Positions 16,096-25,327 of a stretch of 64,000 bases of DNA are shown here, piece after piece. Source of the stretch: Polaromonas sp. AET17H-212 (lineage in GTDB: Bacteria; Pseudomonadota; Gammaproteobacteria; Burkholderiales; Burkholderiaceae_C); contig NZ_NBZW01000002.1 of NCBI RefSeq assembly GCF_002379085.1, forward strand, positions 1 to 64,000. Direction: 5' to 3'. How positions within the stretch are numbered: the first letter of the stretch is position 1; every line of letters begins with the position of its first letter. Below the pieces are notes generated by a model. The model was not told the DNA's origin. It saw nothing but the letters and a program-made list of their open reading frames with translations, and made no database searches. Position numbers and translations under genes: made by a program.

Positions 16096-18342
16096 TCAGA
16101 CGCCTGGTTTGGCGCGCTGGACGCGCAACACCGACGGGGTGCGCTTGACGCTGCGCATGACGGACGCCAGGTGGATGCGGTCACGCACCGCCACATCAAA
16201 GCGCAGGTCGGTCGCATCCTGCGCCGGATCCTGCCCCATGTCCACATGCGTGATGTCGGCCTCAGCGCTGGCCAGCGCCGAAGCCACGCGGGCAAGCACG
16301 CCTTTGCCATTGGTGACCGTGACGAGCAGGCCGGTTTCAAAGGTACGGGTGGGTTCGTCCGACCAATCGACCGCAATGAAGCGCTCGCTGTCGCGGTGCT
16401 GCAGCTTTTTGGCGATGGCGCAGTCGTCCGTGTGGACCACCAGCCCTTCGCCACGGCCCAGATAACCCACGATGGCGTCGCCCGGAATGGGGCGGCAACA
16501 CGCGGCAAACTTCACCGAGGCGCCTTCGCTGCCGTCCAGCACCAGCGCACCCTGCGAAATCGACTCGTGCGCGGTGTAACGCTCGCGGCTCATCAGCAAG
16601 GGGTCCGGTTTTTCGCCGGTTTCAGCCAGCAGGGTGACGATGCGCTTGGCGATCATGCTGGCAATCCGTTTGCCCAGGCCGATATCGGTGAGCAACTCGG
16701 CGCGTGTGCGATTGCCGCTGAAACGCAGGATTTTTTCCCAAGTGGCGTGGTGGGCGTCGTCGTCCTCGGACAGCCGCTCGCGGTCTATGCCCTCGGCCCG
16801 CAGGGCTTGCGCCAGCATTTTTTCGCCCAGGTCCTGCGACTCGCTCAGGGCCATGGTTTTGAGGTAATGGCGAATCTTCGATCGGGCTTTGCCGGTGCGC
16901 ACAAAACCCAGCCAGGCGGGGTTGGGGCTGGAGACCGATGCGGTGATGATCTCGATCACGTCGCCGTTGTGCAGCTCCGAGCGCAGCGGAACCTGCTCGC
17001 CGTTGACTTTGGCGGCCACGGCGCGGTGGCCCACGTCGCTGTGGATGGCGTAGGCAAAATCGACAATCGTTGCGCCGCGCGGCATGGCCATGATCTGGCT
17101 TTTCGGCGTGAACACATAGACGGCGTCGGGAAACAGGTCGATCTTGACGTGGTCCCAGAATTCGGCGGCATCGCGGGTTTCGTGCTGGATGTCGAGCAGG
17201 GACTGCAGCCACTGGGTGCCCAGCCGCTGCGAAGCATCGCTGTCCGGGTCGGTGGCCTTGTAGAGCCAGTGTGCGGCAACGCCGGATTCGGCCACGATGT
17301 GCATGGCCTCGGTGCGCATCTGGAATTCGATGTTGGTGCCGAAGGGACCGACCAGCGTGGTGTGCAGCGACTGGTAGCCGTTGACCTTGGGAATCGCGAT
17401 GTAGTCCTTGAACTTGCCCGGCAGCGGCTTGTAGAGCTGGTGCAACACGCCCATGGCGGTGTAGCAGGCCGTGACGTTGGCGACAATGACGCGAAAGCCG
17501 TAGATGTCCGTCACCTGGGCAAACGACAGGTGTTTTTCGTCCATCTTGCGATAGATCGAATAGAGCGCTTTTTCGCGCCCGTAGATATGCACCTGGATGC
17601 CGGCGCTGGCAAACGCTGCTTCCACTTCGGACTGCACCCGCTTGATCACATCGCGCCGGCGGCCGCGGGCGCGGGCCAGGGCCTTGGTCAGCGTGGCGTA
17701 GCGCCAGGGGTACAGGTGCTGGAAGGCCAGGTCCTGCAACTCGCGGTAGGTGGCGTTCAGGCCCAGGCGGTGCGCAATCGGCGCATAGATGTCCAGGGTC
17801 TCGCGCGAAATGCGGTTCCACTTGCTGCGCGGCACGTCGCTGAGCGTGCGCATGTTGTGGCTGCGGTCCGCCAGCTTGATCAGGATGACGCGCACATCGC
17901 GGGCCATCGCCAGCAGCATCTTGCGGAACGATTCGGCCTGGTTTTCCTCGCGGGTGTTGAACTCCAGCTTTTCCAGCTTGGTCAGGCCGTCCACCAGTTC
18001 CGCGACCGGCGCGCCAAAACGCTCGATCAGCTCCGGCTTGGTGACGCCGCAGTCCTCGATCGCATCGTGCAGCAGGGCGGCCATCAGGGCCTGTGCGTCC
18101 AGCTTCCATTCGGCGCACTGCTGCGCCACGGCGATCGGATGGGTGATGTAGGGCAGGCCGCCGTTGCGTATCTGGCCCAGATGCGCTTCATCGGCAAAGC
18201 GGTAGGCGGTCCGGACGTTGTTGACGTCCTCGGCGCTCATGTAGTCCAGCTTGGCCGTGAGCGCAGCAAAACTCGCCGCGGCTGCGTTGGCGGCAGCCGG
18301 GGTGGACTTGACGTTTGCGATGGGGAAATCCAGGGCGCTCAT
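16096..18342 (-). CDS. spoT: Bifunctional (p)ppGpp synthetase/hydrolase SpoT/Rel
   Basis: This enzyme makes and degrades the stringent-response alarmone. The 748-residue protein has an N-terminal HD hydrolase domain with the HD pair at His92-Asp93 (LLHDAIED) and His68 (ITHPI); a RelA/SpoT synthetase domain with KFKDYIAIPKVNGYQSLHT; a TGS domain (DLFPDAVYVFTPKSQIMAMP); and C-terminal helical/zinc-finger and ACT domains (VTNGKGVLARVASALA). Both catalytic halves look intact. A downstream position relative to rpoZ and gmk reproduces the gmk-rpoZ-spoT cluster of E. coli, supporting spoT over relA. Confidence 0.95.
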   Translation of the reverse strand: MSALDFPIANVKSTPAAANAAAASFAALTAKLDYMSAEDVNNVRTAYRFADEAHLGQIRNGGLPYITHPIAVAQQCAEWKLDAQALMAALLHDAIEDCGVTKPELIERFGAPVAELVDGLTKLEKLEFNTREENQAESFRKMLLAMARDVRVILIKLADRSHNMRTLSDVPRSKWNRISRETLDIYAPIAHRLGLNATYRELQDLAFQHLYPWRYATLTKALARARGRRRDVIKRVQSEVEAAFASAGIQVHIYGREKALYSIYRKMDEKHLSFAQVTDIYGFRVIVANVTACYTAMGVLHQLYKPLPGKFKDYIAIPKVNGYQSLHTTLVGPFGTNIEFQMRTEAMHIVAESGVAAHWLYKATDPDSDASQRLGTQWLQSLLDIQHETRDAAEFWDHVKIDLFPDAVYVFTPKSQIMAMPRGATIVDFAYAIHSDVGHRAVAAKVNGEQVPLRSELHNGDVIEIITASVSSPNPAWLGFVRTGKARSKIRHYLKTMALSESQDLGEKMLAQALRAEGIDRERLSEDDDAHHATWEKILRFSGNRTRAELLTDIGLGKRIASMIAKRIVTLLAETGEKPDPLLMSRERYTAHESISQGALVLDGSEGASVKFAACCRPIPGDAIVGYLGRGEGLVVHTDDCAIAKKLQHRDSERFIAVDWSDEPTRTFETGLLVTVTNGKGVLARVASALASAEADITHVDMGQDPAQDATDLRFDVAVRDRIHLASVMRSVKRTPSVLRVQRAKPGV

Positions 18343-18406
18343 GCCTTAAATGTATCGTGGTGCCGGTAAAACGTGCAAAAAGCGGGCATTACACGACCTT
18401 GGGAAA

Positions 18407-18436
18407 ACAAAAAAGCACCGCAGGCGGTGCTTTTTG
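18407..18436 (-). terminator. Hairpin terminator between rpoZ and spoT
   Basis: GCACCG (18415-18420) pairs with CGGTGC (18425-18430) around a 4-nt loop and the stem is extended by an A-run on the left and a T-run on the right, making a terminator that could work in both directions. It partly separates spoT from rpoZ. Confidence 0.8.
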
Positions 18437-18454
18437 GAGGAGAGGGCGGGCGCC

Positions 18455-18658
18455 TCAGCTGGGGACTTTTTTCAGCATTTCGAGGCCGATTTTGCCCTCG
18501 GCAATTTCGCGCAAGGCGGTCACGCCAGGCTTGTTCTTGCTCTCGATTTTGGGGGCATGGCCCTGGCTGAGCATGCGCGCGCGGTAGGTCGCGGCCAGAA
18601 CGAGCTGGAAGCGGTTGGGGATTTTTTCCAGGCAGTCTTCAACAGTGATGCGGGCCAT
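18455..18658 (-). CDS. rpoZ: RNA polymerase omega subunit
   Basis: Omega assists assembly of the beta-prime subunit and forms part of the ppGpp binding site 1. The 67-residue protein has the family core [19 protein letters not shown] and [11 protein letters not shown], with the conserved [10 protein letters not shown] helix. The length is slightly below the E. coli form, as usual in beta-proteobacteria. Its location between gmk and spoT links it to the stringent response. Confidence 0.96.
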   Translation of the reverse strand: MARITVEDCLEKIPNRFQLVLAATYRARMLSQGHAPKIESKNKPGVTALREIAEGKIGLEMLKKVPS

Positions 18659-18705
18659 GATGATCTCCGGGTTAGATGCAATAGGGGGAATGAAGCAGCA
18701 GCAGG

Positions 18706-19326
18706 TCAGGCAATGTGCAGGGCCTGGAAGGTCTCGGCGCGGGCACGTCTTTGGGCTGCAAACTTGAGCCGCTGGGCATGAACAATGGTTTTCAGGTCGA
18801 AAACGGCTCGTTCAAATAACTCGTTGATTATAACGAAATCGAATTCATGGGCCTGGGCCATCTCGACGGCCGCGTTTTTAAGCCGCAATTCGATCACTTC
18901 CGGCGTATCCTCGCCGCGCCGCTCCAGCCGTGAGCGCAGCTCTTCCCAGCTCGGCGGCAGGATGAAGATCAGCACCGCGTTGTTGAAAATACGCTTGATG
19001 TTGATCGCGCCCTGAAAATCGATTTCCAGGATGACATCGGCACCGGTCGCCACGCGTTCCTCGATCGTCTGTCGCGAGGTGCCGTAGCGGTGGCCATGCA
19101 CATGCGCCCACTCCAGGAAGGAGTCCCGCAGCACCATGCCGTCAAACTCCTCGGGCGAAATGAAGAAGTATTCGCGGCCGTGTTTCTCCTGTCCGCGCGG
19201 CGGCCGGGTGGTGTGTGACACCGCCGGCTGCACCCGCGCATCGAGCTCCATCAGGGCCTTGACCAGGCTGGATTTTCCGGCCCCGCTGGGTGCAGCGACA
19301 ACAAACAGGTTTCCGGGATAGTCCAT
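18706..19326 (-). CDS. gmk: Guanylate kinase
   Basis: Gmk converts GMP to GDP with ATP. The 206-residue protein has the P-loop [10 protein letters not shown] near the N-terminus, the guanylate-binding signature [19 protein letters not shown] with conserved Arg/Tyr residues, and EIDFQGA. It follows yicC by 45 bp and precedes rpoZ by 47 bp, so yicC-gmk-rpoZ probably form one transcript. Confidence 0.97.
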   Translation of the reverse strand: MDYPGNLFVVAAPSGAGKSSLVKALMELDARVQPAVSHTTRPPRGQEKHGREYFFISPEEFDGMVLRDSFLEWAHVHGHRYGTSRQTIEERVATGADVILEIDFQGAINIKRIFNNAVLIFILPPSWEELRSRLERRGEDTPEVIELRLKNAAVEMAQAHEFDFVIINELFERAVFDLKTIVHAQRLKFAAQRRARAETFQALHIA

Positions 19327-19371
19327 GGCGTCAGGTTCTTGTAGATGGGTTGATTCAGGGCCGGGCGGGCC

Positions 19372-20289
19372 TCATTCGATGTTCTGGACCTGCTCGCGGA
19401 TCTGCTCGATCAGCACCTTCATGTCCACCGAGACATGGGTGAGCTCCAGCGACCCGGATTTGGAGCCCAGCGTGTTGGCTTCACGGTGCAGCTCCTGGAT
19501 CAGGAAGTCGAGCCGTTTGCCGACTTCGCCGCCAGCGGCCAGCAGCCGGTCGATTTCGTCCAGATGGGACGACAGCCGCGTGATTTCCTCCGCCACATCG
19601 ATGCGTATCGCAAAGGAGGTGGCTTCCGTCAGGGCCCGGTCCTGTGCCGCCTCGGGCAGGGTGCTGCCGCCGCCCAGCGCCATGGCTTCCTGCCAGCGTT
19701 CCATGAAGCGGATTTTTTGCTGCTCGACCAGCTTGGGCACCATGGGCACGGCCGAGGCTGCCAGCGCCCGCAACTGCGCCGTGCGGTCCAGCAGCATCTG
19801 CGCCAACCGGGCGCCTTCACGCTCCCGGGCCGCCAGCAGGTCCTTCAGGGCTTTTTTGGACAGCTTGAGCAACTCGTCACTGTAGTCGTGGGTGGTCTTG
19901 TCTTCGCCGCTCGCCAGCCGCAGCACATCGGCCACGCTCAGGGCCGCGGCGTGGGGCAGCCAGGATTTCACCGTGTCTTCCAGCGAACCCAGTCGCTGCA
20001 GCGTGCTGGCCGCCGGGGCGCGCAGGCTGCTGCCGGAGCTGCTCTCCAGCGAGACACGCATTTCAATCTTGCCGCGCTTGAGCTTGCCGGTCAGCAGTTC
20101 GCGCAGGGCGGGTTCGGTCTGGCGCAGCTCATCGGGCAGGCGGAAGGCCAGATCCAGAAAGCGGCTGTTGACCGAGCGTATCTCCACGCCCAGGCGTGCG
20201 CTGGCGTCCGTCCCGGCGTCCGTTTCCGGGGCATTTCGCGCAGGGGTGGATTGGACGGCTGCATAGCCAGTCATGCTGTAAACTGACAT
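19372..20289 (-). CDS. yicC: YicC family endoribonuclease
   Basis: YicC-family proteins are reported as endoribonucleases, including one that degrades a small RNA in E. coli. The 305-residue protein starts with the conserved MSVYSMTGYA and contains VEIRSVNSRFLDLAFRLP and the C-terminal GKRLDFLIQELHREANTLGSK motif followed by KVLIEQIREQVQNIE. A ~20-residue Ala/Thr/Asp-rich insertion after residue 15 is unusual but harmless-looking. It is the first gene of the gmk cluster and diverges from the Ser/Thr kinase gene. Confidence 0.9.
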   Translation of the reverse strand: MSVYSMTGYAAVQSTPARNAPETDAGTDASARLGVEIRSVNSRFLDLAFRLPDELRQTEPALRELLTGKLKRGKIEMRVSLESSSGSSLRAPAASTLQRLGSLEDTVKSWLPHAAALSVADVLRLASGEDKTTHDYSDELLKLSKKALKDLLAAREREGARLAQMLLDRTAQLRALAASAVPMVPKLVEQQKIRFMERWQEAMALGGGSTLPEAAQDRALTEATSFAIRIDVAEEITRLSSHLDEIDRLLAAGGEVGKRLDFLIQELHREANTLGSKSGSLELTHVSVDMKVLIEQIREQVQNIE

Positions 20290-20354
20290 TTAGTAATACG
20301 CTTTTGTAGAGAAACAGGACTTGGTGATCCCGTCACCTTGCTTAATCCCGAATT

Positions 20355-21362
20355 ATGTCAAAGGTCAAGCCCGCGTCACTTCCACCCGATACCGTCATTG
20401 GTGGCTATCGCGTGGTGCGCAAGCTGTCGGCCGGCGGGTTTGGGGTAGTTTACTTGGCTGTTGACAATGAGGGCCAGCAGGTCGCCATCAAGGAGTACCT
20501 GCCGTCTTCGCTGGCCAGCCGCCCGCCGGGCGAGTTGCTGCCCCAGGTGCAGCCCGAAAAGCTGTCGCTGTACCGGCTGGGCCTGAAAAGTTTCTTCGAG
20601 GAAGGCCGGTCGCTGGCCCAGATCTCGCACGCGTCCGTGGTGAGCGTGCTGAACTTCTTCCGCGAAAACGAAACCGTCTACATGGTGATGAACTACCTGG
20701 AGGGCGGCACCCTGCAGGATTTCATCATCACCGCACGCGAGCTCAAAAAGCAGAAGGTGTTTCGCGAGTCGACCATCCGCTCGCTGTTCGACGAGATCCT
20801 GCGCGGGCTGCGCATCGTGCACCAGCACAAGATGCTGCACCTGGACATCAAGCCGGCCAACATCTTCGTGACCGACGACAACAAGGCCGTGATGATCGAC
20901 TTTGGCGCCGCCCGCGAGGTGCTGAGCAAGGAAGGCAATTTCATCCGCCCCATGTACACCCCGGGGTTTGCTGCGCCCGAGATGTACCGGCGTGATTCGT
21001 CGATGGGGCCGTGGACCGACATTTACGCGATCGGCGCCTGTATTTACGCAACCATGCAGGGTTATCCGCCCAACGACGCGCCGCAGCGGCTTGAAAAAGA
21101 CCGTCTGTCGCTTGCACTGTCCCGCTTGCGCGGTGTGTATTCCGACAACCTCATCGAAGTGGTTGAATGGTGCATGTCACTCGATCCCTTGTCGCGGCCG
21201 CAATCGGTTTTTGCCCTGCAGAAAGAACTCAGCCGCGAGGGTGAGCGGCGCTACACCAAGCTGACCGTCGGCGAAAAAATGCGGCTGCAGTTTGACAACA
21301 TGGTGTCAGACACCAAGAAAACCGCGCGCAAGGCCACTGGCTTTGCGACGAAATTCAAATGA
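20355..21362 (+). CDS. Serine/threonine protein kinase (soluble)
   Basis: A 335-residue eukaryotic-type kinase with a glycine loop LSAGGFGVVYLA, ATP-anchoring Lys46 (VAIKEYLP), catalytic loop HLDIKPANI with Asp164, and the DFG motif (182-184). The HRD arginine is Leu, so it is a non-RD kinase, meaning activation-loop phosphorylation may not be needed. There is no transmembrane segment or extracellular sensor; the tail is a short basic region. Its stop overlaps the start of a PP2C phosphatase gene (ATGA), a matched kinase-phosphatase pair. The substrates are unknown. Confidence 0.92.
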   Translation: MSKVKPASLPPDTVIGGYRVVRKLSAGGFGVVYLAVDNEGQQVAIKEYLPSSLASRPPGELLPQVQPEKLSLYRLGLKSFFEEGRSLAQISHASVVSVLNFFRENETVYMVMNYLEGGTLQDFIITARELKKQKVFRESTIRSLFDEILRGLRIVHQHKMLHLDIKPANIFVTDDNKAVMIDFGAAREVLSKEGNFIRPMYTPGFAAPEMYRRDSSMGPWTDIYAIGACIYATMQGYPPNDAPQRLEKDRLSLALSRLRGVYSDNLIEVVEWCMSLDPLSRPQSVFALQKELSREGERRYTKLTVGEKMRLQFDNMVSDTKKTARKATGFATKFK

Positions 21363-22261
21363 AATTCTCGGTCTTTCAGGTCAGTCGCAAGGGCGGTCGC
21401 GAGAAAAACGAAGACCGCATGGGGTACTGCTACACCCGCGAGTCAGGCCTGTTTGTGCTGGCCGACGGCATGGGCGGCCACCCTGAAGGCGAGGTCGCGG
21501 CCCAGCTGGCGCTGCAGACCATTTCTGCGCTGTACCAGAAGGAAGCCCGGCCGCTGGTCAGGGACACCACCGAATTCCTCTCGTCGGCCCTGATGGCAGC
21601 GCACCACCAGATCATCCGTTATGCCAGCGAAAAAGGCATGCTTGACACGCCGCGCACCACGGTGGTGGCGGCCATCCTGCAGGGCTCGGGCGCGACCTGG
21701 GTCCATTGCGGCGACTCGCGGCTCTACGTGGTGCGTGACGGCGAACTGCTGACGCGCACACGCGACCACTCCTACCTGGAGCAGCAAAACGCCGGCATCA
21801 TCAAACTCGAGCGCCTGAACCGCAACATTTTGTTCACCTGCCTGGGCTCCCCGTCCAAGCCGGTGTTCGACATCGCCGGCCCGGTGGTCCTGCAGCAGGG
21901 CGACAAGCTGATGCTCTGCTCCGACGGCCTGTGGGGCACACTGACCGACGCTGAAATTGTGCGCCACATGGCGGGCAACAGCGTGTCTGACGCCGTGCCC
22001 GACATGGTCGAACATGCGCTGCGCAATGGCGGCGAGCACAGCGACAACGTCACCGTGCTGGCCATGGAGTGGGAAACGCCCGACGCCTTCGAATCGACGC
22101 GCGGCGTCTCGACCGACAGCATCATGGACGGCGTGTTCGCATCAACCATCCAGGCCGGCGTGCTCGACTCCAGCGTCGAAGACCTTGACGATGCAGCGAT
22201 CGAACGCTCCATCGCCGAAATCAACGAGGCGATACGCCGCTCTGCGGCAAAAAAGGCCTGA
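21359..22261 (+). CDS. PP2C-family serine/threonine protein phosphatase
   Basis: A 300-residue metal-dependent phosphatase. Family motifs are seen in order: KNEDRMGYC with the metal-binding Asp, VLADGMGGHPEGEVAA, TTVVAAILQG, WVHCGDSRLYVVRDGELLTRT, LMLCSDGLWGTLTD and GGEHSDNVTVLAM. A C-terminal extension of about 60 residues is acidic/Ala-rich and unrelated to the fold. It overlaps the upstream kinase gene by four bases and presumably reverses its phosphorylations. The segment after it contains a long pyrimidine tract before rph. Confidence 0.92.
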   Translation: MKFSVFQVSRKGGREKNEDRMGYCYTRESGLFVLADGMGGHPEGEVAAQLALQTISALYQKEARPLVRDTTEFLSSALMAAHHQIIRYASEKGMLDTPRTTVVAAILQGSGATWVHCGDSRLYVVRDGELLTRTRDHSYLEQQNAGIIKLERLNRNILFTCLGSPSKPVFDIAGPVVLQQGDKLMLCSDGLWGTLTDAEIVRHMAGNSVSDAVPDMVEHALRNGGEHSDNVTVLAMEWETPDAFESTRGVSTDSIMDGVFASTIQAGVLDSSVEDLDDAAIERSIAEINEAIRRSAAKKA

Positions 22262-22307
22262 GTTCCCGGCCTGGCCGCCATGGGCCCAGGTGCTGCCTTG
22301 AGCCTGA

Positions 22308-22350
22308 CTTTCCCCTTCTTTCCCTCTTTCCTCCCTCTTTTTTTGTCTCC
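22308..22350 (+). other. Polypyrimidine tract before rph
   Basis: Of 43 bases only one (position 22345) is a purine; the tract includes a T run near its 3' end. It lies in the 119-bp gap between the PP2C gene and rph. There is no hairpin in front of the T run, so it is not a standard terminator. Confidence 0.6.
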
Positions 22351-22380
22351 CGGGCGTAGCGACGCCAGAAAGCCCTGACC

Positions 22381-23109
22381 ATGAGTTCATTTTCGCGAAG
22401 CAGCGCCCGTGCCGCCGACCAGTTGCGCCCGGTGCGCATCACCCGCGCCTACACCGCTTATGCCGAAGGCTCGGTCCTGATCGAGTTTGGCGCGACCCGG
22501 GTGTTGTGCACCGCCTCGGTCGAGGAAAAAGTGCCGAGCCACAAAAAAGGCAGCGGCGAGGGCTGGGTCACGGCTGAATACGGCATGCTGCCGCGCGCCA
22601 CCCACACCCGCAGCGACCGCGAAGCCGCGCGCGGCAAGCAGAGCGGGCGCACGCAGGAAATCCAGCGCCTGATCGGCCGCTCGATGCGCGCGGTGTTTGA
22701 CCTGAAAAAACTCGGCGAACGCACCATTCACCTGGACTGCGACGTGATCCAGGCCGACGGCGGCACCCGCACGGCCAGCATCACCGGCGCCTTTGTTGCG
22801 GCGCAGGACGCCGTCAACAAGCTGCTGGCCGAAGGCAAGCTCAAGGAAACGCCGATCATCGGTCACGTGGCCGCGATTTCCGTCGGCATCGTGCAGGGCA
22901 CGCCCTTGCTCGACCTCGAATACATTGAAGACGTGAGCTGCGATACCGACATGAACGTGGTGATGACCGGCGCCGGCCATTACGTCGAGGTGCAGGGCAC
23001 CGCCGAAGGCGCGGCCTTTTCGCGCCAGGAAATGGACGCGCTGCTGCTGCTGGCTGAAAAAGGCATCAGCGAGCTGGTTGCGCTGCAGCAGCAGTCGCTC
23101 CTGAATTGA
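22381..23109 (+). CDS. rph: Ribonuclease PH
   Basis: RNase PH is a phosphorolytic 3'-5' exoribonuclease that trims tRNA 3' ends. The 242-residue protein begins with a short Ser/Arg-rich segment and then [22 protein letters not shown]; it contains the conserved [34 protein letters not shown] and [20 protein letters not shown] motifs. Its stop codon lies inside one of the dispersed repeats, which forms the gap to rdgB. rph-rdgB-hemW is a frequent proteobacterial order. Confidence 0.97.
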   Translation: MSSFSRSSARAADQLRPVRITRAYTAYAEGSVLIEFGATRVLCTASVEEKVPSHKKGSGEGWVTAEYGMLPRATHTRSDREAARGKQSGRTQEIQRLIGRSMRAVFDLKKLGERTIHLDCDVIQADGGTRTASITGAFVAAQDAVNKLLAEGKLKETPIIGHVAAISVGIVQGTPLLDLEYIEDVSCDTDMNVVMTGAGHYVEVQGTAEGAAFSRQEMDALLLLAEKGISELVALQQQSLLN

Positions 23110-23152
23110 TAGCTGCTTGCGTACGTATTGATTGGGCTGAGGCCATATTTTG
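23102..23152 (+). repeat. Dispersed intergenic repeat, copy 2
   Basis: Core ATTGATAGCTGCTTGCG and, 14 nt later, ATTGGGCTGAGGCCATATTT match the consensus of the other copies. The rph stop codon (23107-23109) falls in the first bases of the element, so the repeat fills the whole rph-rdgB gap. Confidence 0.75.
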
Positions 23153-23155
23153 TTT

Positions 23156-23755
23156 ATGAAAATCGTCCTTGCATCGAACAACCCCGGAAAACTGGCCGAA
23201 TTGCAGGCCATGCTGGCGCCGCTGGGCGTGACGCTGGTGAAACAGGCCGACCTGGGCATTCCCGAGGCCGAGGAACCCTTTCGAACCTTTGTCGAAAACG
23301 CCCTGGCCAAGGCGCGTCACGCGTCGCGCCTGAGCGGCCTGCCGGCACTGGCCGACGACGCCGGCCTGTGTGTCGATGCCTTCGGCGGCCTGCCGGGCGT
23401 GGACACGGCTTTTTATGCCACGCAATTCGGCTACGACAAAGGCGACGACAACAATGTGCGCGCCCTGCTCGAGCAGATGGCCGGACTAACCGATCGACGC
23501 GCCGCCCTGGTCAGCACGCTGGTGGCGCTGCGGTCTGCCGACGACCCGGAGCCGCTGATTGCGGTGGGCCGTGTCAGCGGCGAGATCGCGCGCGCGCCGG
23601 CCGGCAGCAACGGTTTTGGTTTTGACCCAGTGATGTTCATCCCGGCCTTCGGCAAGACCTTTGCCGAGCTTCCGGTCGACGTCAAAAACGCCAACAGCCA
23701 CCGCGGCATGGCGGCGCGCCAGATGATGGACCTGATGCGCGAGCGCTGGTTGTGA
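23156..23755 (+). CDS. rdgB: Non-canonical purine NTP pyrophosphatase (XTP/dITP)
   Basis: RdgB/HAM1 hydrolyses ITP, dITP and XTP to monophosphates, keeping deaminated purines out of nucleic acids. The 199-residue protein has the N-terminal KIVLASNNPGKLAELQ, the LADDAGLCVDAFGGLPGV substrate/metal region, and NGFGFDPVMFIPAFGKTFAEL. The ATG at 23156 is used; a TTG two codons earlier has no advantage. The neighbouring rph and hemW support the annotation. Confidence 0.96.
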   Translation: MKIVLASNNPGKLAELQAMLAPLGVTLVKQADLGIPEAEEPFRTFVENALAKARHASRLSGLPALADDAGLCVDAFGGLPGVDTAFYATQFGYDKGDDNNVRALLEQMAGLTDRRAALVSTLVALRSADDPEPLIAVGRVSGEIARAPAGSNGFGFDPVMFIPAFGKTFAELPVDVKNANSHRGMAARQMMDLMRERWL

Positions 23756-23774
23756 ACATGTTCGTTTTCTTCTC

Positions 23775-25025
23775 ATGACTTTCCCCATTCCTGTTGTCAG
23801 CGCGCCACCCGGGGAGGAAACCGGGGCGGGGCTCAAGGACATCCAGCACTACATGCGGGACGGCACGCTGCAGCTCAGCGCCTTGCCGCCGCTGTCGCTG
23901 TACGTGCACTTGCCCTGGTGCCTGAAGAAGTGCCCCTACTGCGATTTCAATTCGCACGAGGCGCAGGGCGAGCTGCCCGAGCAGCGTTACCTCGATGCGC
24001 TGATGGCCGACCTCGAAGCCTCGCTGCCGCTGATCTGGGGCCGCACGGTGCACAGCATCTTCATTGGCGGCGGCACACCCAGCCTGTTTTCGCCGCAGGC
24101 CATCGACCGCCTGCTGGGCGACATCCGCGCGCGGCTGCGGCTGGAGCCCGACTGCGAAATCACGCTGGAAGCCAACCCCGGCACGTTTGAGAAACACCGT
24201 TTCAAGGCCTTTCGCAGCGCCGGTGTCACGCGCCTGTCGGTTGGCGTGCAGAGCTTTGACGACAGGCACCTGAAAGCTTTGGGCCGCGTGCATGACCGCG
24301 CCCAGGCGCTGGCCGCCGTTGAAGAGGCCGCGCAGGCTTTCGACACCTTCAACCTCGACATCATGTATGCGCTGCCGGGCCAGACGCTGGAGAACCTGGA
24401 GCAGGACATGCGGCAGGCGCTGGCGCTGCAGCCGCCACATATCTCGATTTACCACCTGACGGTCGAACCCAACACGTATTTCGCCAAGTACCCGCCAGCG
24501 CTGCCTGAAGAGGACGTCGCCTACGCGATGCTGGACCGCATCACCGAACTGACCGGGGTGGCCGGCATGGACCGGTACGAAATCTCGGCCTACGCCAAGT
24601 CCGGCCACCGCTGCCTGCACAACCTGAACTACTGGAAGTTCGGCGACTACCTCGGCATAGGCGCCGGTGCCCACAGCAAGCTCAGTTTTGCGCACCGCGT
24701 GGTGCGCCAGGTGCGCTTTCGCGAGCCCAGGCTCTACATGGACAAGGCGCTCGCCGGAACCCCGGTGGCGCAGGACCACGAAGTCAGCCGCGCCGAGCTG
24801 CCGTTTGAGTTCATGCTCAACGCCCTGCGCCTGCGCGAGGGCTTCAAGCTGCAGGACTTTTCAGACAGAACCGGCCTGCCATTGACGGCCATCCAGGCCG
24901 GGCTGGACGAGGCCGAACGCAGGGGCCTGATCGAGCGCGACTTTGCGCGGGTCAGGCCAACCGAGCGTGGCTTTGACTTCCTGAACGATCTGCAGATGCT
25001 GTTTCTGGATCCTGACCAGTCATAA
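23775..25025 (+). CDS. hemW: Radical SAM heme chaperone HemW
   Basis: HemW binds heme and is proposed to hand it to respiratory proteins; it is related to HemN but lacks coproporphyrinogen oxidase activity. The 416-residue protein has the radical SAM cluster Cys49-x3-Cys53-x2-Cys56 (CLKKCPYC), the following FNSH, the GGGTPSLFSPQ region and the C-terminal HemN_C domain ending near LQMLFLDPDQS. The CxxxCxxCxF-type spacing without the HemN N-terminal extension favours HemW. It starts 19 bp after rdgB. Confidence 0.94.
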   Translation: MTFPIPVVSAPPGEETGAGLKDIQHYMRDGTLQLSALPPLSLYVHLPWCLKKCPYCDFNSHEAQGELPEQRYLDALMADLEASLPLIWGRTVHSIFIGGGTPSLFSPQAIDRLLGDIRARLRLEPDCEITLEANPGTFEKHRFKAFRSAGVTRLSVGVQSFDDRHLKALGRVHDRAQALAAVEEAAQAFDTFNLDIMYALPGQTLENLEQDMRQALALQPPHISIYHLTVEPNTYFAKYPPALPEEDVAYAMLDRITELTGVAGMDRYEISAYAKSGHRCLHNLNYWKFGDYLGIGAGAHSKLSFAHRVVRQVRFREPRLYMDKALAGTPVAQDHEVSRAELPFEFMLNALRLREGFKLQDFSDRTGLPLTAIQAGLDEAERRGLIERDFARVRPTERGFDFLNDLQMLFLDPDQS

Positions 25026-25327
25026 ACCGGCTGTTCGCTTTTTGGGCAGCGGCCGGCATTTGACGCAAGCAGTCTCTCTCAGGTAGGCATTGCATGCCCA
25101 GGGATACGGACCCAAGACTCGGTCGGCATTCCCTCGTGAATTTGTAGTGTTGCTTTTTTGCGAAATGACGGTGATTGTTGCTATCTTCCTACAAATCGAC
25201 GACGGATGCCCACCCATATTAGTCACTGATTGCACTCCTGGTCTGAGTTGTATTTGTCAATACGAATCAGGCCAGCAGTGAATCATCGGCTCCTTTTTTA
25301 ACCAGTCTCAATCCTTAGGACGACATC
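25026..25327. other. Gene-free region between hemW and the OmpA-type gene
   Basis: About 300 bp that is noticeably more AT-rich than its neighbours. I find no tRNA, no convincing promoter and no coding signal; small open frames on either strand lack codon bias. It probably holds the promoter of the downstream barrel gene, whose ribosome binding site AGGA lies just before its ATG. Confidence 0.4.
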
